A stretch of DNA of 64,000 nt, taken from Gigaspora margarita. Its lineage: Eukaryota; Glomeromycota; Glomeromycetes; Diversisporales; Gigasporaceae. The position numbers and the translations under genes were made by a program. The notes beneath the pieces are model-generated. The model saw nothing but the letters and a program-made list of their open reading frames with translations. It had not been told where the DNA came from and did not search any database. Location: positions 114,531-178,530 of the forward strand of contig WTPW01000400.1 of the NCBI GenBank assembly GCA_009809945.1, given 5' to 3'. Of the stretch, positions 55,746 through 64,000 are shown in pieces (position 1 is the stretch's first letter; every line of letters starts with the position of its first letter).

Positions 55746-57446
55746 GGTTAATATACCCGTAGATCACTGCAAATTAGAATTTGTGATGCTAGTCATTGGG
55801 CTGTCCTAAATAGTTTTTGACGGCAACAACATGCATAATGCATATATTAATAAAACTTGAAGCCCATTTCACTAAATTAGAATTTGCAAAATGCATTACG
55901 TCACGTTTGTCAAATTTAACTAATTCTGGTTCCCAAATTTAAGTTTTGGGGACAAATTTATTATCGATTTTCTATATTGAACTCCAAAAAAAAAATTATT
56001 GACATTCTGATCTATAATAAACATTACGTTTAACCATTTTCATACTATCTAAAGTTATTGTCAGCCCATTTTTTCATCAGCGCACCCATTTTAAACATCA
56101 TTACTTATTAAAAATAATTTTACCTTTTGTTACGTTTTTCTAATATTTATGTCATCGTTTGATCAGAATAGTAATATGGTGTATTACGTATTAAAGCACC
56201 CCTTTTTACAATTCTTTTTGAATATTGTTTTATTTTATTTTTTAATAGATATTTATTCAATAAAAAAGTCTGCCATAAGTAACAAGAGCTAATTGTATAA
56301 TAAAAAGATCCACAAAATGAAAAATTTTATATTATTATGATACTATCATTTAAATCCGATTTACTCAAAATGATTTACAAGTATATAAGGGTTGTTTTAA
56401 TGCGTGACACCTCATACATAAGTTAGCGCATAAAGTCAAATATTCTATTGATTAGATGACTCACAATTGGTGGTCAAAATTTTCAAATTTAAATTTTTGG
56501 GGTATGTTACAAACGCGCCTTAGTGCAGATTATTGTTCTTTTGTATAAATTAAAATGATGTAAAGAGAGGTTTAAACGTGATCAGTAGATAAATCGCAAA
56601 GGCTATAGTGAGCTAAATAACATAACCATAGTATCCAATAATATCTATGTTAATATGTTAAAATACTGTGCTGATGTTGCACCGGTATAATTTGATTATA
56701 TTGCTGATTAGTTAATTAAATTTTATAACGAATGTAAGTAATAAATATACAGTTTTAAAATTTTTTCTTTATCAATCGACCATATGAAATATGTAGAGAT
56801 GATTCTGTTCAACTTCTTGGTACTCTATAGAAGATGGCTAAAGGCTAAAGCAATGTACCTACGTGATTTTTGAATATAGCTAAATTAGAGTTAGGGCTAG
56901 TTCAGCATTAAGGTTAGGGTTAAGACAGGTGCATAGGCAAAATTGCCTTCCTGACATTCTTTTAGACTGCCGTTTTTTAAGTTCTTACATTCTCTTTATT
57001 TTTTGTCCTTTTTCTTATTTTATGGCTATCACATTTTTCTTCTTATGGTATAGTTTAACTTACTTTACCACGCTAATATTCTTAATATGCTATTTTTAAA
57101 TAATATTACCATAAATAGTATTACTTTTATCGTCCTTATTACCTCATTATTAGCAAGGCATTACTATATTGTCGTTATTGCTTCATTTTTGAGTAATGAT
57201 TACTTTATTCCTTTACTTCTTTACTTCTATACTTGTAAATAGTTAGATCGAATCTGACAGATAAAGAATATATGAACAAAGTCGTTTGTATTAACTCGGT
57301 CTTGTAAATTATATGATAAACTGACTTCCATTATTATAATTATTTTATTTATAAAAATCCGATATCCCAATGTTTTTACGGCTCAAAGCTAAATTCGGCA
57401 ACAAGTTTCCCAAGCCATTCCCTCAAGCAATGACAACGTGTGAATT
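55746..57446. other. Non-coding stretch
   Basis: Mixed AT-rich sequence; no sustained frame on either strand and no clear repeats. GTTAGGGCTAG and AAGGTTAGGGTTAAG lie at 56887-56930. Confidence 0.45.
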
Positions 57447-57592
57447 AATACCATATAGTTCCGAAATTGAGAACCCTTGAAAATAAACACCCCTTTCCTG
57501 CACTATACCAAATTTGACCTGCAATATAACACTCTTGGCCAGCATTACATGCAAAAACGGGATGCTTAATTTCGGAACTATGGTGATCTATT
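57447..57592. mobile_element. MITE with CATAGTTCCGAAATT ends
   Basis: Left CATATAGTTCCGAAATTGAG; right reverse-complemented CACCATAGTTCCGAAATTAAG. About 145 bp with a C-rich middle. No clear target duplication. Confidence 0.6.
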
Positions 57593-58440
57593 TAAAGCAT
57601 GGTAATGTATGTTTAGTATGTATGATATCGTCACATTTAAGAATTTGATTTTAATATACATGTAGTTTAATAACCTATTTAACATGTGTGATGCATTTAG
57701 TGTACTGTGTAAAGTTTTGGTTTTTTTTTGCATTGTGATGATACAGTAGCAGATATTGAGAGAACCGTCCTAGAATTGCCAAAATTTAGCTACATATCTG
57801 AATTTAAATTAACTCCATTCTATTCGTGTGATTCAGCGTCTTAATATTATTAGTTAGAAACGATTCACAAAAACAATTATGATTAAAGTATATTGTCTGA
57901 ATGTAAAATTGCATAATAATCGTTTGAATAATCAAAAATTTTTTATCAACGAAAGTATACATGTTCTATATTTTTTTTTTTTTTTTAAAAAAAAGTCTTT
58001 TTTGTTGATGATGTTTGTTGTGGAAACAAATAATAATTATATTGAAGCAACATAAATCATAGTATAATTTCTTATATTGTTTCAATTCGGTTACACATTG
58101 GTGTTTAACATCATATATGAATTTTGCGATTGTGAAAATTAGATGTGCAAAAAATTTTTTAAACAAGACAAATTTTCAACTGCCCATACAAAATTTTATC
58201 TGAAAAAAAAATTCCATGGAAAATTTTGTAAATACTATACCCAAGTCCTAATCCTTAATTACAAAAAAAATTTACCATTACAGTATTTAGATTTAGTGTA
58301 ATATACAACCCCTACGAAAACTCGATATACGGAAATGCATGCATAAATACGAAATTGTATGCAGCTAAGCACGGGTTTCATAATCCTGCACGAAAAATTG
58401 GAATCCGTGCACTATCGTGCATAGTATTATATCCATATAT
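57593..58440. other. Non-coding stretch
   Basis: A T then A run at 57969-57993; otherwise nothing recognised. Confidence 0.5.
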
Positions 58441-58740
58441 TGACGTGCATTAATCTTAATGATCACATAATTTCCGTGCACTAACGTGCACAATCATTAA
58501 GATTCTTAATGATCATAATTTTCGTGCACTGACGTGCACAATCGTTAAGGTTCTTAACGATCATAATTTTTGTGCACTGACGTGCACAATCGTTAAGATT
58601 CTTAACGATCATAATTATAATTTTTGTGCTCTGACGTGCATAATCGCTAAGATTCTTAACGATCATAATTTCAGTGCACTGTCATCACGATCATCACAAT
58701 CGTTAAGATTCCTTAACGATCAATTTCAACGATCATAAGT
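58441..58740. repeat. 48-bp satellite with two palindromes per unit
   Basis: Unit starts (GTGCACT) at 58476, 58524, 58572, 58626 and 58674: spacing 48, 48, 54, 48. Each unit contains GTGCACTGACGTGCAC and CGTTAAGATTCTTAACG, both palindromic, joined by ATCATAATTTT. The 54-bp unit has an extra ATAATT. A minus-strand frame through it (58481-58666) is a by-product. Confidence 0.9.
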
Positions 58741-58743
58741 ACT

Positions 58744-58885
58744 TGTTATTGGTCATGTTGTTGATGATAACTGATTATTCACTAGGACACTGTGCTTATG
58801 ACGTGACCAAAGGCGCGTCATAACGCGGTGTCTGCTGTGAAGAAATCAGCGATTATCGTTAACAACATGGCCAAATAACTACACT
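58744..58885. repeat. Inverted repeat next to the 48-bp satellite
   Basis: TTATTGGTCATGTTGTTGAT (58747) faces AACAACATGGCCAAATAA (58861), arms of about 30 bp, with an inner pair TTATGACGTGACC / GGCGCGTCATAA. A MITE or structured element. Confidence 0.65.
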
Positions 58886-58947
58886 ATTGTACATTTCTGA
58901 CGTAAGCACCTAGCCATTTTCTGCATCTTATTGGGTCATTTCTAAAC

Positions 58948-59004
58948 GTGATACACAAATTTTGTTCACCTCCGATAGGAGGTGAACATAGTTTGTGTGT
59001 CATC
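58948..59004. repeat. Short hairpin
   Basis: GATACACAAATTTTGTTCACCTCC, loop GATA, GGAGGTGAACATAGTTTGTGTGTCATC. Strong stem; function unknown. Confidence 0.65.
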
Positions 59005-59049
59005 TCTCTTATTTGAAGCTTCATTAGGAAATGCGAATGAGGAGATATT

Positions 59050-59330
59050 GAACTAGAGGGACCAGAACTGTCGATACAGATAAGTACAGTTCTCTAGTTC
59101 TTTTGTTTTTCATTATTTCTTGTCACTAATATCTCTTTCTTGTAAATTTCACTTTTTGAGAAATGCAAAAAAATGAGACCAGTAGTGAAGATCTTGAACC
59201 AAAAGACTAGAACTAGTAATACAGATAAGTACCAGTTCTCTAATTTATTTGCTTTTTGTTTTCTTTTGTTCTTGTTACTAATGATTTTTTCTTCTATAGA
59301 CTTTACTTCAATGGAGAATATATAAATTTT
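59050..59330. repeat. Degenerate tandem duplication, about 143 bp x2
   Basis: GATACAGATAAGTACAGTTC at 59074 recurs as AATACAGATAAGTACCAGTTC at about 59218, with TTTTGTTTTTCATTATTTCTTGT and TTTTGTTTTCTTTTGTTCTTGT following. The long minus-strand frame (59094-59372) lies in it and shows no family features. Confidence 0.6.
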
Positions 59331-59549
59331 GCCAGTTAATTTTGAAGGATGCCAGAATAATATTATTTTCATTTGGTTAATGAAGAGTTATGTACATACA
59401 TACCAGATTCGAATTGGTGTCCATATGCATTCTGTAATAGTATATGTAGTAATATTTGCGTAATTATGTTAATCATGAAATAATTTTGTGAATATTTGTA
59501 AAATTACCCTTTTTAATAGTAAATAAAAATGCTAAATACATATATAAAT

Positions 59550-60182
59550 TAATAAATAGTTTTACAAGTGATTAGTTCATTATACCAATAAGCTATTAAA
59601 GTAACTTGATACATATCCAGTTTCCTTGTCATATAGTGAAAATTAGGATACAAATCGGAACTGATATTAATATGATCTGCATCATATATATTAACAAATA
59701 GTGCCCTATCTGCGCCAAAGATCTGTTTATAATCAGAGATGAATCAGATACTTTTAGGCAACATTTACCAGTAAACTTGTATATTCCTATAATACAAATA
59801 TAGGAGACATATTGGGAGCCCGATAGTTAACTAGTATAGATTCATTCGACCTGTGAACAGTAAAAGCAAAATTTTTTTTCAAATATTGTGAGGAAATAAT
59901 TTCAATGATCAATGCATGAGCATAGCACAAATTACCATAAGCAGTAGAACTACCAACTATTTATAGTAAAGGCTACTTACACCATATGACAAACTCATTA
60001 CACAGTTTAACTATTTTTGGTAAAATTGATTGGGCAAAATTGAATATATTTAAATAAAATTTATTCTCCATCTGATTGATTTTTGATCTTCTTGTATTTA
60101 TTTTATTCAAAAGATAATATAGAATAGTTCCAACAGCTGTTTGTCTGTATGTATTAAAGACATCCTTTTTTGCATCACTCAT
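59550..60182 (-). pseudogene. Decayed gene, unrecognised, several stops
   Basis: A real ATG at 60182 starts MSDAKKDVFNTYRQTAVGTI and runs to CNEFVIWCK, a TAG, PLL, a TAA, then in the same frame GSSTAYGNLCYAHALIIEII and FAFTVHRSNESILVNYRAPN up to another stop near 59800. Next frames read GIYKFTGKCCLKVSDSSLI and IFGADRALFVNIYDADHINI, then LYPNFHYMTRKLDMYQVTLI and AYWYNELITCKTI. Together this is about 200 residues of consistent protein composition with three or more lesions. The first gap (24 bp, GTAAGT...AATAG) is too short for a normal intron. The family is unknown to me; a host gene relic or a transposon protein are both possible. Confidence 0.5.
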
Positions 60183-61430
60183 TATTATATATAAGTTTGC
60201 TTATAAAATAAATAATACCATCTATTGTTTTTTGAAGCTAAAATATTTTCATTGATGTATTTTATATAAAAACCATGTTTTTGTAATTTCTTACATTTAT
60301 TAAAATTTTAATTTGATCAACTTGCTATATCTATAATAAAAAAAATTAATGTTCTATTAAGATCTGGCAAAGCTTTTATTTTTGATACACTTGCATCTAC
60401 TTTTTTGATACATCTAAATGTACTCCAAAAAATCTTATTATGTTTTTAAGATATGCTGATTTTAAAAAAGTCATGGGACTGCTGCACTCAGATCGACCAA
60501 TGGGATTGCAGGTTAAGATTTTAAAGAAATTTATAATGAAGCTTGAATTTTTTTTAATCAGATTTAATTTTTTTATTTTACCAATCATACTTGGACTTTT
60601 AGTTAAAATTGTAAAGAAGGAACTTACTATTTTAATAGTAATAAAATAATCAAAATCAGCTTAGTGTATCATGAGATATGCATTAAAAAAGTTTGTTATT
60701 TCATTTATTTTTTAAGAAACTAAAGTTTTTTACTCAATTCTCATGATATTCTGGGCCAATCTTGGTGATCTTATCACCTTTGGAATTGTAGTTTCTTCTT
60801 TACAATCATTGTTAAACATTTAATTAAGTTAACATTGATTTTATGATTGAGAAGAACTTAAGCTTACTTTTTTTAAAATCTTACTTATAATCCTATTGGT
60901 TTATTTAAGCATAGCGATCATGATCAGAAAAATAAGTCCAGATGTATGGTTCATGTCACCTATACTCATCAAAAGTGTAAATCATTCTGAAATTTTATCA
61001 GATTTAGTCACATATCTTGGTTATTATTGGTCAAAAATTTATACTATCTAAGAAATATTCATATTAGTACAAAATTTGAGAAATTAATTAACTTTAACCT
61101 TTAATACTTCACAAAATAGCAATATAGAAAAATAAACCCTAAATCTAAAAGAGCAGCATTGAATTTACTATTTTTATGTTTATATTTTTAATATCACTTA
61201 AATTAAAAGACAAGATACTAGTTGAATTTATATATATTTTCTTTGATAACTATAAGTAACATGAACTATATCAAAAATAAAAGGTTTGCTTTCTTCAATT
61301 TTGCATCACATGATCATCATTTGTTTTGATTTTTGGACTGATCCAGGATTGATTACTTAAATAAGGACCCCGAACAATATATATAGAGTTTATATTGAAA
61401 TTTTGGTTAAAAAAGGTACTTTTTTACAAA
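60183..61430. other. AT-rich non-coding stretch
   Basis: Frames at 60397-60649 on both strands show no family features. No repeats recognised. Confidence 0.45.
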
Positions 61431-61432
61431 AA

Positions 61433-61700
61433 TGTTATATTTGAAAAGCGGATAATTGGTCAAAAGGTTATATTTGAAAGTGGGTAAAAGACTTTAATGT
61501 TATATTATTCAAAGTGGATAAAATTGATAAGTTTTATAAAAGTTATATTTAAAATTTGGATAACAAAAAAAAAAAAAAAAAATAAAAAAAAAAAAATTTT
61601 ACAAAAAAGTTTTTTTGAAAAAAATTTTCTTTGAAAAAAATTTTTTTTGAAAAAATTTTTTGAAAAAAAATTTTATAAAAATTTTTTAAAAGAAGCTTTT
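61433..61700. repeat. GTTATATTTGAAA repeats followed by A/T homopolymer tract
   Basis: Four degenerate units beginning GTTATATT at about 61434, 61467, 61499 and 61542, most carrying GTGGATAA-like words. From 61565 to 61690 the sequence is alternating A and T runs with TTTTGAAAAAAA units of about 16-18 bp. Assembly here may be unreliable. Confidence 0.65.
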
Positions 61701-62182
61701 GAGAATAAAGAAATAATGTTATATATGTTATTTGGATAAAATTAATTAAATAATAAAGCTTATATGTAAAATATAGTTAATTCGCTTAATAAACGTGGAT
61801 AAAAATTTTGAAAAGTTTATATTAAGGCCATAAAAATTTATTGAATTGGTTTTCATATCCTGGCTGGGTCGCCAAAGTGGGAATTGGAATTTTTTTTTTA
61901 ATATGTCGACCAATAAAAATTATCTATTCAATAATGCGGGTACATGATATCTGATATTGTGTGTTTCATAGTCGGACATTCATTTGATTGGCTGATGTAA
62001 ATCAATTGTCCAGGTAACTTATTTATACACTTTAAAGTACTTTTTGGGAACGTACCATTTCACTAATAAAAATCACCATTTTTCACTTCGAAAGGACGTT
62101 TATATTCACTGTACAAAAATAATCAGAAATAATCAGTAACCCCGAGAACTTTACTTAGAAGATAAAATATGCCTACCGCTTA
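61701..62182. other. Non-coding spacer
   Basis: Nothing recognised. Confidence 0.5.
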
Positions 62183-63456
62183 GGGAGCTTCCAGAAATCA
62201 GCTGATTTCTGGGTGGGTGGGTGGGTCAGCTGAAGTATCAGGTGTAATTCCGGCCAAAATTTCATAATTCCGGCCAAAGTTGCAAAATTATTTTTGACCA
62301 AAATTTATTAATAATATTTGATAATTAATAACTTTTGAACTACTGGACCAATTTTGATGATTCAACTACCAAAATGATCCTCTCAATGAAAGGGTTCTAG
62401 TGAGCCCAAAATCGTTAAAATCCAATCACAGGATCCTGTGATCGGAATAGATTTGTGTTACTATAAAGTTCTATAATTTATTAAATAATTATAACCCATT
62501 TATAGCAACACAAATTTATTTCGATCTTATGNTCCTGTAATTGGATTTTAACGATTTTGGGCTTGTTAGAATCCTCTCATTGAGAGGATCATTTTGGTAG
62601 TAAAATCATCTAAAGTGGCCCAGTAGATCGGAAGTTATTAACAATTAAAAATTAATTTTTAATTGTTAATAACTTCTGATCTACTGGGCCAATTTCAATG
62701 ATTTCGCTACCAAAATGATCCTCTCAATGAGAGGATTCTAACGAGCCCAAAATTTAAAATCCAATCACAGGATCCTGTGATCGAAATAAATTTGTGTTGC
62801 TATAAATGGGTTATAATTATTTAATAAATTATATAACTTTTATAGCAACACAAATCTATTCTGATCACAGGATCCTGTGATTGGATTTTAACGATCTTGG
62901 GCTTGCTAGAATCCTCTCATTGTGAAGATCATTTTGGTAGTAAAATCATCAAAATTGGCCAAGTAGATCAGAAGTTATTAACAATTAACATTATTTTTTA
63001 ATTGTTAATAACTTCTGATCTACTGGGCCAATTTCGATGATTTTACTACCAAAATGATCCTCTCAATGAGAGGATTCTAACAAGCCCAAAATCGTTAAAA
63101 TCCTATTACAGGATCATAAGATCGAAATAAACTTGTGTTGCTATAAATGGGTTATAATTATTTAATAAATTATATAACTTTATAGTAACACAAATCTATT
63201 CCGATCACAGGATCCTGTGATTGGATTTTAACGATTTTGGGCTCACTAGAACCCTCTCATTGAGAGGATCATTTTGGTAGTTGAATCATCAAAATTGGTC
63301 CAGTAGTTCAAAAGTTATTTACTATTAAATGTTATATTTAACTTTCTAATAATCGTAAAATCTGATTGGCTAATTGGGGTATCAGGTGTGGGTGGGTGGG
63401 GTAGAGGTGAGGTGGGCTCATAGTAAACAAAAATCAGCTGATTTCTGGAAGCTCCC
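62183..63456. mobile_element. PIF/Harbinger-like modular TIR element, copy 2
   Basis: Same ends (GGGAGCTTCCAGAAATCAGC), same TTA target duplication (62180-62182 and 63457-63459) and same six-module body as copy 1 at 13962, in the same orientation as judged by the GGTGGGTGGGTGGG side. 1274 bp. Small indels distinguish the copies: an ATATATTTAT present in copy 1 is missing, and an extra GAGGTGAGGTGG is present near the right end. An N is at 62532. Confidence 0.88.
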
Positions 63457-63683
63457 TTATTGGACTATATTGTAGAGTAAAGGTAACTGGAAACGTTTTC
63501 GTCTAAAGCTATTTTACTACGTTAGTTTTAGATAAACTTTTACTCTTAACTATTTAATTTGAATAGGTACAAGCTCTTAGTAGTAGAAGATTCGGGCTTA
63601 TATTTAAATTTGGTCAGTTCTTGTAGTGCATTTGGGCTTGTCAACAGTATATTAATAATTATAGTTTATGTCTTGTATGTAGA

Positions 63684-63767
63684 TCAGTGTTGGCATTGGA
63701 CATATGTCCAATAATTTAAAAAAACATTTGACGTATAAAATTTTATATGTTCAATGCCAACACTGAG
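63684..63767. mobile_element. Tiny MITE with CAGTGTTGGCATTG ends
   Basis: CAGTGTTGGCATTGGACATA faces TATGTTCAATGCCAACACTG. 84 bp. Ends of the CAGTGTTG type occur in hAT elements; the flanks do not show a convincing 8-bp duplication. Confidence 0.65.
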
Positions 63768-63916
63768 TAAGATACTATAGGTGTATTAATTTATTATAAC
63801 GTCAGAATTAAATAAAGTATGTATTATTTAAATTCCAAAAGTTCATTTCTTATTGAGTCGCTATTTATATTTATGATCTTTATTGGCAGTCCAATTATAC
63901 TATATATATATATATA

Positions 63917-64000
63917 GTCAGACCTCTAAAATGCATAACCATGAACGGCCAAAAAATCTTGCACTTGAGGTAATCGTTTAATTCTGCCTAAAAACTAATT
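63917..64000. mobile_element. Left end of an AGTCAGACCTCT-type TIR element (cut by window)
   Basis: TATATAGTCAGACCTCTAAA follows a TATATA tract. The end matches AGTCAAACCTCT at 26895 and CAGTAAAACCTCT at 26201. The rest lies outside the window. Confidence 0.45.

Noticed and set aside
58481..58666. Minus-strand frame with NLNDCARQCTKIMIV repeats
   Set aside because: The repeats are the 48-bp satellite read as codons (48 is divisible by three); no start context or family.
58441..58740. CRISPR array
   Set aside because: Units are contiguous palindromic repeats with no unique spacers, in a eukaryotic context with no cas-like genes.
59094..59372. Minus-strand 92-codon frame
   Set aside because: It spans a degenerate tandem duplication, is Lys/Ile-rich like random AT sequence, and shows no motif.

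Overview
The window is AT-rich (roughly three quarters A+T), eukaryotic and repeat-dominated. Two intact multi-exon genes have short GT-AG introns. The rest is decayed transposons: a DIRS-like retrotransposon, DUF3504/Crypton-type tyrosine recombinases, 5'-truncated non-LTR elements and many terminal-inverted-repeat (TIR) elements. This mix, with a small fungal seven-helix receptor, is what I would expect from an arbuscular mycorrhizal fungus (Glomeromycotina, Rhizophagus-like). That assignment is inference from content; no ribosomal or mitochondrial marker is present. Single N bases at 2875, 14380 and 62532 suggest a draft assembly.

Layout. 1-5140: DIRS-like element on the minus strand (Gag with zinc cluster, RT, RNase H, tyrosine recombinase), broken by nonsense codons and frameshifts. 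5.1-7.6 kb: AT-rich spacer with small TA-flanked TIR elements. 7.6-10.0 kb: hairpin, then Crypton pseudogene 1. 10-23.4 kb: mostly non-coding, with a 148-bp duplication, a modular PIF/Harbinger-like element (13.96-15.23 kb), a decayed small gene (17.8-18.2 kb) and several small repeats. 23.49-25.39 kb: intact 8-exon G-protein-coupled-receptor gene. 26.2-30.5 kb: nested TIR elements and a repeat with a tRNA-like head. 31.0-33.4 kb: 5'-truncated LINE with 16-bp target duplication. 34-45.3 kb: hAT-like elements whose bodies are arrays of short words, a TA-flanked element with a second LINE fragment nested in it, a second tRNA-headed repeat and a second Harbinger-like element. 45.9-49.3 kb: third, least decayed copy of the tRNA-headed repeat and a large palindromic TA-flanked element. 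50.1-51.35 kb: Crypton pseudogene 2. 54.06-55.45 kb: intact-looking 4-exon gene for an unrecognised multi-pass membrane protein. 58.4-59.3 kb: 48-bp palindromic satellite and hairpins. 59.5-60.2 kb: decayed unrecognised gene. 62.18-63.46 kb: second copy of the modular Harbinger-like element.

The two host genes probably act independently; nothing suggests a shared pathway. The coherent theme is transposon biology. All three tyrosine recombinases have lost a catalytic arginine in a way that fits CpG transition. Many non-autonomous DNA elements are built from inverted modules or iterated words inside superfamily-typical ends with recognisable target duplications (TTA/TAA, TA, 8 bp). Target duplications were found by eye and are given with coordinates.
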